Positions 1 to 9,226 of a stretch of 64,000 nt of DNA are shown here, piece after piece (the stretch's first letter is position 1; the number at the start of each line of letters is the position of its first letter). The translations under genes and the position numbers were made by a program. The notes below the pieces were generated by a model, which saw only the letters and a program-made list of their open reading frames with translations, ran no database searches and was not told the DNA's origin. Source of the stretch: JBEKTW01 sp963727845 (GTDB lineage Bacteria; Bacteroidota; Ignavibacteria; UBA10030; SZUA-254); NCBI GenBank assembly GCA_963727845.1, contig CAVSHI010000006.1, positions 1 through 64,000 on the forward strand. Direction: 5' to 3'.

Positions 1-1
1 C

Positions 2-208
2 GGCGGACCGTATCTTCCGACCACGATCGACGCCAGCATGTTCCAGGACAGCTCGTTCCCGGTAGACAAAACTTCGCTGACCCAGTGGTCGGACGACGTC
101 ACCGTGGCCGCTTCCGCTCCCGCCACTACCGCCTCCGTCGGCGGCTGGTGGTACGATTCGACCAGCGGAAGGGTCTGGGTGAACAACAGCCAGTACACCA
201 GCTGGTAG
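2..208 (+). CDS. C-terminal end of a prepilin-like protein (5' end outside window)
   Basis: An open frame runs in from the left edge and stops at TAG 206-208, giving 68 residues. The peptide is rich in Ser, Thr, Trp and Tyr and ends in GGWWYDSTSGRVWVNNSQ followed by YTSW. A terminal 'GWWYDSTTGRVW'-type motif is common at the C-terminus of type II secretion/type IV pilin-like pseudopilins, which is the basis for the call; the diagnostic N-terminal methylation helix lies outside the window. It could also be another secreted beta-rich protein. Nothing downstream is co-directional and intact, so no operon partner can be named. Confidence 0.5.
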   Translation, partial: GGPYLPTTIDASMFQDSSFPVDKTSLTQWSDDVTVAASAPATTASVGGWWYDSTSGRVWVNNSQYTSW

Positions 209-214
209 GGGAAT

Positions 215-357
215 AAATCCCAAATCCGAAACCCTAAAACCTAAACAAATTCTAATTACCAAAATATAGAACGAAATCAGAAAATAGAAAAGTTTGGTAA
301 TTTTGATTTTTATATTTGACTTTGTTTAGGATTTCGAAATTAGAATTTAGAGTTTTT
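215..357. repeat. AT-rich degenerate long palindrome
   Basis: The spacer after the prepilin-like gene is an imperfect inverted repeat. The left arm (about 215-262) has units such as CAAATCCGAA, CCTAAACAAATTC and TTACCAAA. The right arm (about 293-357) reads TTTGGTAA, TTTGTTTAGGATTTCG and AGAATTTAGAG, which are reverse complements of the same units. Base composition is far more AT-rich than the flanking genes. The same vocabulary recurs at 12371-12440, including an identical CAAATCCGAA. Confidence 0.6.
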
Positions 358-390
358 CCCTCCCTGCCTTCTTCCATGTTATAATTCCTC

Positions 391-576
391 ATGCGCAGGT
401 TTTACTGGTTCCTGGTCTGGGCGATCGGTTTCTCCGTCATCTGGTTCTCCAAAGAAATCTTCGGCGGCCGCATCCTTTGTTTTATGGACATCTCGCACTA
501 TTTTTATCCCGTACGGCTGTACATGGTGGAGAGCGTGCGCCGGATTTCTCCGTCTCATAGTACATCGCAGTGCTGA
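391..576 (+). pseudogene. truncated N-terminus of a YfhO-like multi-pass membrane protein
   Basis: ATG at 391 opens a frame with a Lys/Arg-poor hydrophobic helix (residues about 4-20) followed by DISHYFYPVRLYMVESVRR. An Asp-rich 'GDxxxYFYPxRxF..ES' loop after the first helix is typical of large YfhO-like/GT-C membrane proteins, which normally continue for hundreds of residues with 'LPLWNP'. Here homology-like sequence ends at residue about 52 (near base 545) and the frame stops 10 codons later. The break coincides with the point where the opposing GNAT-like gene also loses its sense, so both genes are cut at one junction. Family assignment rests on a short segment. Confidence 0.5.
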
Positions 577-1532
577 TGCCCGTGCGCCGGTATTCCTTTC
601 TGATGCCGAATACCACACCGCGCAATCCGGTAATTTTTCTCTTGTAGTAAAAAAATTTCAGGAGCCCGAGAGGGCTCAGTTTACCGTTCAGTTTTTTCAG
701 GACCTGATTGAAATCCGGCAGCGTTACGCTGATGCCGACGGGTTCTCCGTTGACCTCGGCGAAGAGTACCAAGTCCGGTTCACAGATCGGCTTCAGTTCT
801 TTCGCCATCTGATCCATTTCCTTCGGCGTCATGGGTACAAAACCCCAGTTCAGCTCCCAGGCAGCGTTATAGACTTCCTTGATTATCGCCACCTCCTCAT
901 CGAACCTTTTCATGTCGACCGGGCGAATGACGACATTTTCCTTCTTCTTGATTCTCGCCATGAGTTTGTCGATTCTTATCGGCGACTCCGACCTCGCTCT
1001 TGAGGTAAGCGTACAGGTCCTTCACCTTCACAAAACCATACCGCTGACACAAATCAAGATAGTAGGGCGGAGTATACGGCATCATGATAACGGGGTCAGA
1101 ATCGAAGCCCTCCAGAAGGAATCCGCACTCGTCATTCATGCTCAAATTCATCGGACCACGTATTCGGTCCATCCTTTTATTCCTGCACCATGTTTCCGCG
1201 GCAGTAAATAGTGCCTGCGCGACACCGTAGTCGTCGATGCATTCAAACATCCCGAAAGATCCCGTTCGTTCTTCATGAAATTCATTGTAACGATTGTCCA
1301 CGATCCCGGCAATGCGTCCTACCGGTTCTCCAGCTCTCGTGGCCAGGAACATTTCCATTTCGGCATGCTCGAAAAAGGGATGCTTGGCGCGGTCCAGCTT
1401 GAACCGGACATCTCTCATTAGAGGAGGGACCCAATGCGGGTAATCTTTGTAGATCTTCCACGGTAGGCGGATGAATCTGTTGAGGTCCTCGCCACCTTCT
1501 ACCCTGCGAATTTCTATGTCAGGAGCGGTCAT
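482..1532 (-). pseudogene. GNAT-like N-acetyltransferase family protein, frameshifted and C-terminally truncated
   Basis: Reading from ATG 1532, the first frame (897-1532) encodes IRLPWKIYKDYPHWVPPL, then FFEHAEMEMFLA, the GRIAG acyl-CoA-loop-like motif and RIRGPMNLSMNDECGFLLEGF, diagnostic for a roughly 370-residue family related to GNAT acetyltransferases. The second frame (482-961) continues with VVIRPVDMKRFDEEV, NWGFVPMTPKEMD, and GVVFGIRKEYRRTGISTAMYYE. The two frames join by removing one base around 966-975. The protein then diverges after YYETE near base 545, where the YfhO-like fragment begins on the other strand; roughly the last 50-100 residues are missing. Substrate of this family is not known to me. 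Confidence 0.75.
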
Positions 1533-1822
1533 GTTCTTGTCCTTTTTCCTTCGTTAATTCTTGTCGGGCTTAATGTGATCCCGTCTCGACATCGTCCCTC
1601 ACATCGTAAAGCCAGGAGGGATGATTGAGCTGCATTCACATGTTCGCAATACCGCCCTTCATCGGATCTGCCACATGAAGTGGCTAAATCCCAGCGCAAC
1701 CTTCAAAATACCCAAATTTTCGGCAACAGTCAACAAAGTCCAATTCGATAATTTTGATAATGACACCGACTATTGTTATCATCTATTCCGGAAACGATAT
1801 ACTGGTCAAAGATATCTGAATT

Positions 1823-3344
1823 ATGGACATGAACAGTTTTCTCCGAGCAACCGCACTCGTGACCTGGATGCTCTGGCTATGCCCGGCTGCGGCTCAGGAC
1901 CGGCCGCCTGTACTTGCACCCACACTCACCACCGACAAGAGTGAAATCGATGCTCTCTATGACCTTGCTGTCAAGACCGTGACGATGAACGTACACCGCG
2001 AGAAGCGAGGTCTCATGGGAAAGGCGGGACCAATCCTGCATGCTGGCAAATCATATCCGGATACGTGGACGCGGGATGCTTCCTACAATACTTTGTTCGC
2101 CGTCGGCCTCATCGCTCCTGAAGTCGCCCGCAACTCGTTGCTCTGTGAGGTGATGAACGACGATCAGTACGGGATCCGGATCGGGAGTCAGGATTGGTAC
2201 GGCGACGGAAGAATGCGGGGACAATACTGGGACGCGATCGTATGGGTTACCGGCGCCTGGTCGTACTACTGCACCACGGGTGACGAAGAATTTCTGAAGC
2301 TGGCCTACCGGATAGCGAAGAACTCAATCCGGTATTTCGAGGATACGGAGTACGACAGGGATCTTGGTTTGTTCAACGGTCCCGCCGGCCTGAGCGACGG
2401 GGTTGCAGGGTACCCGATGCCCTACGCGGATGCCGGAGGGAAGCTCGTTCATCCTCGATACGCGTGCCAGAGTGAACGGCAAGTTCGTCATGAAAGCCCT
2501 CTCGACAAATTGTCTGTACGTGAGCGCGTATGATGCTCTGACAAAAATGGCCCGGCATTTCGGCGAGAACGACTCGGGGTATTCCCACAAAGCGTCGATC
2601 CTGCGAAAAGCAATCAACGAGAAATTATGGATGGAAGACAAAGGGCGCTATGGTTACTTTCTCGACATGAACGACAGCCTGGACGACCACATGGAGGCCC
2701 TCGGAAATTCGTTCGTGATTCTCTTCGACATCGCACAAAAGGAGAGGGTTGAAAAAGTGCTGCACAACCAATTCAGGGCGCCGTACGGTATTCCATGCCT
2801 GTGGCCTGTGTTTCCTGAGTTCGCCAAGGATTTTGGCCGGCATAACGGAACCATCTGGCCTATGGCTCAGGGAGTCTGGGCGTGGGCGTGCGCGGTGGCG
2901 AGAGATGAGGAGCGCTTCGCGTCGGAATTCGCGAACCTCACGCGTCTGGCCGCCGGCTCGAATGATTTCAGAGAGATATATCATCCGTTCAATGGCACTC
3001 CCTATGGCGGCTGGCAGGTCGGACATTTGTGGGAATCGGAGCCCTCCCAGTCATGGAGTGCGACGGCATACCTGAGTATGGTCTATTATGGCATTTTCGG
3101 TCTGCGATTTTCAGAAGACGGGCTTCGCTTTGATCCGATCCTTCCGAAGGGTATCACGTCGGCGAAGCTGGAAAATCTGAAGTATAGGAATATGACCCTC
3201 GATATTGAGCTGAAAGGATCGGGGAAGACGATTTCGAGTTTCAAGCTGGACGACAAAAAATCCCAGCCGTATCTGGTCACTTCTCTGAATGGCCGACATA
3301 CGGTTGAAATCCTCATGAAAGGAGAGAACGATAATGGAAATTAG
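1823..3344 (+). pseudogene. (alpha/alpha)6 glycoside hydrolase (MGH1/GH63-like), single frameshift
   Basis: Signal peptide at residues 1-24 (hydrophobic run ending AAAQ), then DTWTRDASYNTLFAVGL, typical of six-hairpin glycosidases, and late in the protein HNGTIWPMAQGVWAWA and FNGTPYGGWQVGHLWES. These motifs resemble the MGH1-type/GH63/GH37 barrel, so an exo-glycosidase exported to the periplasm is likely; exact substrate is unknown. The gene is split into 1823-2533 and 2403-3344. Deleting one A in GGAGGGAAGCTCG (about 2441) restores ADAGGSSFILD and a single protein of about 507 residues. The stop overlaps the start of the rhamnosidase gene, so they form an operon and probably act on the same glycan. 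Confidence 0.7.
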
Positions 3345-6177
3345 ACTTATCTGTTTCTTCGCAGCCTTCTTTTTGACCCAAAGCGTGACGATTGCCCTCC
3401 AGCAGAAAAGCAGCGTCAATTCACTGCCCAGTCTCGTGCCCGGCGAACTTCGCTGCGAATACCTCCTGGACCCCCTTGGTATCGATGGAATTCATCCCCG
3501 GCTGAGCTGGATAGTGCTCGACACCGGAGGCGGCCGCGCTCAAACGCAAAAATCCTACCAGATCATCGTCGCGAGCAGCGAGAAGAACCTGGATGCCAAT
3601 GTCGGCGATCTTTGGGATACGGGCATCATTCTCTCCAATCAGACAAATCAAATTGAATACAGCGGCAAGGCGCTGACCTCCAGGATGAGATGTTTTTGGA
3701 AGGTGAAGATATGGGACGCCGGCGATAATGTATCCGCGTGGAGCAAACCCGCATTCTGGACGATGGGTTTGCTCCGCGATGAGGATTGGAAAGCGGAATG
3801 GATCGGCATAAAGCCCGTTGTATTGACCGGCGATAAAGAGAAAGACAGCGTGACCCGGTTGATGACACCGTGCCCCTTATTGCGAAAAACATTCATGAGG
3901 ATGACAACAATTTCTCGCGCGACAATGTATGTGACTTCGCTGGGGCTCTATGAGGTCAGACTCAATGGGGTGAAAGTCGGCGATCATGTCCTGGCGCCCG
4001 AATGGACCGATTATCAAAAACGCGTCCAGTATCAAACATACGACGTCACCGGTTTGATCAATGAAGGAGAAAATGTTGTCTCGGCAATGCTTGCCGACGG
4101 ATGGTACATCGGACCTGTTGGCACATTCGATGACATCGTGACGGGACGCGGAAAAAACTACGGTTCAGTTGACCGAAAACTGCTTGTGCAATTAGAGATG
4201 GAAACAGCCGACGGTCGCGCGGAACAAGTGGTCTCGGATAAAGGATGGCGCGTGTCTCCTGATAGTCCGGTACAGTCGGCCGATATCTACCTTGGCGAGA
4301 TATTCGACAGCAGAAAGACGCCGCGCGGCTGGGAGATGCCCGGTTATGATGATTCACGGTGGGAGCAGGCCGTAGTGTATCCGGCGCTATCGGCGCGCCG
4401 GGTTGCACAGTTGTATGAACCTATCCGTGTGGTGGAAGAATTAAAACCGATCGCAATGACAGAACCCGCGAAGGGGACGTTCGTGTTTGATATGGGACAG
4501 AATATGGTCGGCTGGTGTGCGCTGAAGGTCGAGGAACCACGCGGAAAAGAAATTACATTGCGGCACGGCGAAATGCTGGACGATACGGGCAAACTGTATA
4601 CCGACAATCTCCGCCGGGCAAGCGCGACCGACCGATTTATCGCGGATGGCCGCGGCGTCCAGGTCTATGAGCCGCGTTTCACGTATCATGGTTTTCGGTA
4701 CGTGGAGGTGACCGGTTTGAGCAAGAGACCGGATCTCAGCGCCCTCATCGGCAAGGAAGTCTCCTCCTCCGTCCGGGCCGCGGGCCATTTTGAATGCTCG
4801 AATCCGGGGCTCAATAAGCTCTGGAGCAATATTCTCTGGACCCAGCGGAATAACCTCATCGGAATTCCGACCGATTGCCCGCAGAGGGATGAACGCCTCG
4901 GATGGATGGCCGATGCCCAGGTTTTTTCTCAGACCGCAATATTCAATTGTAACATGCCGGCCTTCTTTACGAAATGGTCGCTGGATATCCGCGATGCTCA
5001 GAGCGACGAGGGTCAATATCCGGATGTTGCCCCTGAACCGCATGCGTTGAAATTCTTCGGCGCTCCGGCGTGGGCGGATGCCGGGGTCATCGTTCCGTGG
5101 AGGGTGTACGAGAATTACGGCGATGTCCGCATTCTCCAGGAGCATTATTCCTCCGCCAAACGATTCGTTGATTATCTTCATTCAAAAAATCCCGGCTTGA
5201 TTCGCACGGAAGCAGTCGGCAACCAGTACGGCGACTGGCTGAACGGGAATACGATCGTTTCGGAGGGCTACCCAAAAGACCACGGACAAGTCCCGCATGC
5301 CGTTTTCAATACAGTCTATTTCGCGGTTTCCGCCCGCCTCCTTTCGCAGATGGCAACGGTTTTGCACTACGATGATGACGCGAGGTTCTATGCGAAACTC
5401 ACGGACGACATCCGGGATTCTCTTCTGAGCCATTTCGTCGGCAGCGACGGTGTTGTCACGGGCAACACCCAGGCCGGCTACGCGCTGATGCTGGGCTTCG
5501 ACCTCCTCCCCGAGAATCTTCGTCCGAAGGCATTCGAGCATTTGTTGAAATGTGTCGAGGAGTACGACTCGCGCATGTCGACTGGATTTCTGTCGACAAT
5601 CAAGATGATGGACGAGCTGGTGCGCGGGGGTCGCTCCGACGTCGCGTATCAGCTTCTGGAAAGCCATCGATTTCCTTCCTGGCTCTATCAGATTGACCAG
5701 GGTGCGACCACGATCTGGGAACGATGGGATGGGTATGTGAAGGGACGTGGTTTCCAGGACCCGGGCATGAACTCATTCGACCATTATGCGATAGGGTCGG
5801 TCGGGGAATGGATGTATAAACACATCGCGGGGATTCAATGGACTGACGAACACCCGGGGTACCGGGAATTCATCATCCATCCGCAAATCGGCGGCAGCCT
5901 GACGTGGGCGAACGGCGCCTACTCCTCGGTCAACGGTGAGATCGTCAGTCGATGGAAACTCGAGGGCGGCGTATTGCATCTTCATGTTGAGATACCTCCG
6001 AATACCGTTGCCCGTATTTATGTACCGGCCAGGGAAGTAAGTTCCGTCAAAGAAAGTGGGAAGATACTCGAAAATGCTCCGGGCGTAAAATTCTTGAAAA
6101 TGGAAGGACCGGCTGCTGTGTGTGAGGCCGGATCCGGAGTTTATGATTTCACGTCCGATTATGGGAAAGATAAGTAG
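3334..6177 (+). CDS. alpha-L-rhamnosidase, GH78
   Basis: Secreted 947-residue enzyme predicted to release terminal alpha-L-rhamnose. Hydrophobic signal at residues 1-22; N-terminal 'CEYLLDPLGIDGIHPRLSW' is the classic GH78 opening fibronectin-like region, followed by the beta-sandwich domains and the (alpha/alpha)6 catalytic barrel. The barrel carries PTDCPQRDERLGWMADAQ with the likely general acid Glu520, and TTIWERWDGY with the likely base Glu796, both in the positions expected for GH78. Length fits the family. ATG 3334 overlaps the previous stop by 11 bases and is kept because it gives the signal peptide. Downstream gene follows within 13 bases, so this is the core of a multi-gene glycan operon. 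Confidence 0.93.
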   Translation: MEIRLICFFAAFFLTQSVTIALQQKSSVNSLPSLVPGELRCEYLLDPLGIDGIHPRLSWIVLDTGGGRAQTQKSYQIIVASSEKNLDANVGDLWDTGIILSNQTNQIEYSGKALTSRMRCFWKVKIWDAGDNVSAWSKPAFWTMGLLRDEDWKAEWIGIKPVVLTGDKEKDSVTRLMTPCPLLRKTFMRMTTISRATMYVTSLGLYEVRLNGVKVGDHVLAPEWTDYQKRVQYQTYDVTGLINEGENVVSAMLADGWYIGPVGTFDDIVTGRGKNYGSVDRKLLVQLEMETADGRAEQVVSDKGWRVSPDSPVQSADIYLGEIFDSRKTPRGWEMPGYDDSRWEQAVVYPALSARRVAQLYEPIRVVEELKPIAMTEPAKGTFVFDMGQNMVGWCALKVEEPRGKEITLRHGEMLDDTGKLYTDNLRRASATDRFIADGRGVQVYEPRFTYHGFRYVEVTGLSKRPDLSALIGKEVSSSVRAAGHFECSNPGLNKLWSNILWTQRNNLIGIPTDCPQRDERLGWMADAQVFSQTAIFNCNMPAFFTKWSLDIRDAQSDEGQYPDVAPEPHALKFFGAPAWADAGVIVPWRVYENYGDVRILQEHYSSAKRFVDYLHSKNPGLIRTEAVGNQYGDWLNGNTIVSEGYPKDHGQVPHAVFNTVYFAVSARLLSQMATVLHYDDDARFYAKLTDDIRDSLLSHFVGSDGVVTGNTQAGYALMLGFDLLPENLRPKAFEHLLKCVEEYDSRMSTGFLSTIKMMDELVRGGRSDVAYQLLESHRFPSWLYQIDQGATTIWERWDGYVKGRGFQDPGMNSFDHYAIGSVGEWMYKHIAGIQWTDEHPGYREFIIHPQIGGSLTWANGAYSSVNGEIVSRWKLEGGVLHLHVEIPPNTVARIYVPAREVSSVKESGKILENAPGVKFLKMEGPAAVCEAGSGVYDFTSDYGKDK

Positions 6178-6190
6178 GAGGGAAATTCTC

Positions 6191-9100
6191 GTGGCTTCGG
6201 AAATGTTGGTGAAGCCGAAGAGGTGGCTCATCTTTGCGGCGATGATCTGCATTTCTGTTCGCATCGTCGTGGTGCAGAAATTGTTTGCGCAGGAGCTGAA
6301 ATACACCGTCTCCGCGACGGGCTGGAATTCCGATTCCCTCGGTAACCACCGGGCCGTCGTGCATGTCGATACTGCCGGTCGTGCGAATAGCGTGCTCATC
6401 CCGTGGAGAAGAAGGGATGGCAGGCCGGAGGATAAGAATATCATTGTGGAGGACGCGCGCACACATCGGCGGGTGATGAACGTGAAGAGGGATGTGGTCA
6501 ACCGTGAATTCGGCAAACTTCTGTTCGAGCCGGCTTCCGGCGCCGGGGACTATTATGTTTACTACATGCCGTACAAATCCAACGGCAGGTCTAGTTATCC
6601 GAACAATACGTATCCGAAGCCGGAGCAAACCGCCGATTCAGCATGGCTTCAGACTGTGGAACGAACCCCGGTCATTCCGGAGGCTTCTGTTGTGGAGATT
6701 CAGTCCATCGATGAATTCAATACCTTCTATCCAATGGAGGTGATTGCCACCGAGGCGGAAACGCGGGATATCATACAGAAAAATGCGGGTAAGACCTTTG
6801 TGGTCTTCCCGGAAGACCGGCTGCATCCCATCAAAATGACGGAGGATCTGCCACAGCGGTGGATTCCTGAGGGGAACAGAAATTCTTTTTCGGGAGAGGC
6901 GCATCGGGGTGAGTACTTTGCCTTTCAGCTTGGCGTGTATGCCATCCAGGGTCCATGCGATGTGAATATCGAATTTTCGGACCTTGTGTCTCCCTCGGGG
7001 AAATCAATTCCAGCGGATTCCATTTCTTGCATCAATCTGCGAGGGATCAATTGGAACGGAGAGCCGGTGGCGATAACAATGAACATCCCTCAGAACCGTG
7101 TGCAAGCCCTCTGGTGCGGTATCGATGTCCCGCAGAATATGGAAGCCGGGGTGTACAATGGCATTGTAACCGTCGGCGCCAAAGACAGGGAACCGCAGCG
7201 TATCGATTTTACGCTCATAGTTAATGATACGTTGGCTGTCAACGGCGGCGTGGACGAGCCGTGGAAGCAGACCCGGTTGAAGTGGCTCAACTCGACACTC
7301 GCTCAAAAGAACGACGTGATTGCACCGTATACTCCGTTGATTCTCAAGAAAAGCGCTATCAGCTTGTTGGGAAGGGAAGTGCTCCTCAACAATGATGGAT
7401 TCCCGAAGCAGATGCAGACCTTCTTCACTCCTGAGATGACCTCCATCTCGAAAAAACCGAAGAACATCCTCCGGAGGCCGATGGGAATCGTCATCGAAGA
7501 TGAAAGCGGCATTCCCGTCAGATGGAAGATGGAAGGATTGAAATTCGTGCGGGTTGATTCCGGGACAATATCATGGACGGCGGTCAATACGTCGGCCGCG
7601 TTCCGGATGGACGTGCACGCCTCGTTGGAATTTGACGGCTTTGTCTCGTACACTGTTGCGGTAACGGCTCTGAAGGATGTCGCAGTGAACGACATCCGGA
7701 TGATCATCCCGATGAATCCGGACGCGGCGAAATACATGATGGGATTAGGGCAAAAGGGTGGATTCCGCCCTGAAAGGTTCGAATGGGTGTGGGATGTCGC
7801 GCACAAGAATCAGGATGGCGCATGGATCGGGGGTGTCAATGCGGGTTTGCTCTATTCGCTTCGGGCTGAAAACTACTCCCGCCCGCTCAATACAAATTTC
7901 TATCTGCAGAAGCCGCTCAACCTCCCTCCTTCCTGGGGAAACGACGGTAGGGGTGGAATTCGTATTGCTCCGGAAGGAAACACGGTGACCGTCGACAATT
8001 ATAGCGGTTCGCGTCAAATGAAGAAAGGTGAGATACTCCATTATGATTTCACTCTTCTCATCACTCCGTTCCATGCAATCAACACGGATTTCCAGTGGAG
8101 TAACCGCTTTTACCATAAGTACAGTCCGATCGATACCGTGATCGCGAATGGTGCGAATATCATCAACATCCACCATGCGACAAAAATCAATCCGTATATC
8201 AACTACCCGTTCATCGCCTACTGGGAGATGAAGGAGTACATCGATGAGGCGCACCGGAAGGGGCTGAAAGTAAAAATCTACAATACCGTCCGTGAATTGT
8301 CGAACAGAACGTACGAGCTGTTCCCTCTCCGCAGTCTAGGCCATGAAATTTATTCGTCCGGACGCGGCGGCGGTTTTTCATGGCTGCAGGAGCATCTTGG
8401 GGATGATTATATCCCGGCGTGGTTTGTGCCGGAGCTGAAGGACGCTGCCGTTGTCAACAGCGGCATGAGCCGGTGGCATAATTACTACGTCGAAGGCATG
8501 AACTGGCTGGTTCAGAACGTCGGCATCGACGGGCTGTACCTCGACGATGTGGCATTCGATCGCACCACGATGAAGCGCATTAAGAGAGTGCTCACCCGGG
8601 ACGGACATCCCGGTATCATCGACCTTCATTCCGCGAACCAGTACAACAAGAACGACGGATTCATTAACAGCGCATGTCTCTACATGGAACATTTTCCGTA
8701 TCTCAACCGGCTGTGGTTCGGCGAGTATTTCGACTACGAGAACAATCCACCGGAATTTTTCCTGACTGAAGTGAGCGGCATCCCGTTCGGCCTTATGGGT
8801 GAGATGCTCCAAGGAGGCGGCAATCCGTGGCGCGGCATGGTGTACGGGATGACGAACCGCATGCCGTGGACCGAAAACAGCAATCCGCGGCCGATCTGGA
8901 AAGTATGGAATGATTTCGGCATGACGAATTCGCAGATGATCGGCTACTGGGTGGAGAACAATCCGGTTACGACGGATAGCAGGGACGTGCCGGTGACAGT
9001 CTACAAAAAGAAAGGCAAGGTGTTGATAGCGCTGGCGAGCTGGGCGAACCAAGACGTTGTCGTGAAATTGCGGATCAACTGGAAAGCCCTTGGCCTGCAC

Positions 9101-9226
9101 TCCAATCGCGCGAAATTGTCCGCGCCGGCGGTGGAATCATTCCAACCGGCGTTTACGATAGCACCGACGGACACGTTCACTGTTCCCAAAGGAAAAGGAT
9201 TCCTCCTGATACTGAGTGAATTATGA
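6191..9226 (+). CDS. DUF6067/GH123_N-type glycoside hydrolase-domain protein
   Basis: Start chosen at GTG 6191: AGGAGGG (6176-6182) lies 8 bases upstream, overlapping the stop of the rhamnosidase gene; frames from 6122 would overlap it by 56 bases and give a poor leader. The product (about 1011 residues) has a signal anchor ending in FAQ, beta-rich N-terminal domains (about 30-560), and a barrel-like segment with NGANIINIHHATKINPY, GLKVKIYNTVRELS and GIDGLYLDDVAFDR, where the LYLDD acidic pair looks like an active-site strand. This matches the proteins called DUF6067, whose Pfam domain is now labelled GH123 N-terminal. Activity on the same rhamnose-containing glycan is inferred from the operon; the substrate is unknown. 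Confidence 0.75.
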   Translation: MASEMLVKPKRWLIFAAMICISVRIVVVQKLFAQELKYTVSATGWNSDSLGNHRAVVHVDTAGRANSVLIPWRRRDGRPEDKNIIVEDARTHRRVMNVKRDVVNREFGKLLFEPASGAGDYYVYYMPYKSNGRSSYPNNTYPKPEQTADSAWLQTVERTPVIPEASVVEIQSIDEFNTFYPMEVIATEAETRDIIQKNAGKTFVVFPEDRLHPIKMTEDLPQRWIPEGNRNSFSGEAHRGEYFAFQLGVYAIQGPCDVNIEFSDLVSPSGKSIPADSISCINLRGINWNGEPVAITMNIPQNRVQALWCGIDVPQNMEAGVYNGIVTVGAKDREPQRIDFTLIVNDTLAVNGGVDEPWKQTRLKWLNSTLAQKNDVIAPYTPLILKKSAISLLGREVLLNNDGFPKQMQTFFTPEMTSISKKPKNILRRPMGIVIEDESGIPVRWKMEGLKFVRVDSGTISWTAVNTSAAFRMDVHASLEFDGFVSYTVAVTALKDVAVNDIRMIIPMNPDAAKYMMGLGQKGGFRPERFEWVWDVAHKNQDGAWIGGVNAGLLYSLRAENYSRPLNTNFYLQKPLNLPPSWGNDGRGGIRIAPEGNTVTVDNYSGSRQMKKGEILHYDFTLLITPFHAINTDFQWSNRFYHKYSPIDTVIANGANIINIHHATKINPYINYPFIAYWEMKEYIDEAHRKGLKVKIYNTVRELSNRTYELFPLRSLGHEIYSSGRGGGFSWLQEHLGDDYIPAWFVPELKDAAVVNSGMSRWHNYYVEGMNWLVQNVGIDGLYLDDVAFDRTTMKRIKRVLTRDGHPGIIDLHSANQYNKNDGFINSACLYMEHFPYLNRLWFGEYFDYENNPPEFFLTEVSGIPFGLMGEMLQGGGNPWRGMVYGMTNRMPWTENSNPRPIWKVWNDFGMTNSQMIGYWVENNPVTTDSRDVPVTVYKKKGKVLIALASWANQDVVVKLRINWKALGLHSNRAKLSAPAVESFQPAFTIAPTDTFTVPKGKGFLLILSEL

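Noticed and set aside
1621..1944. 107-codon frame before the glycosidase gene
   Set aside because: Begins in the gap and runs into the signal-peptide region of the glycosidase in another frame; no ribosome site.
6122..6190. Upstream ATG for the DUF6067 gene
   Set aside because: Would overlap the rhamnosidase gene by 56 bases and add a polar leader; GTG 6191 has a good ribosome site.
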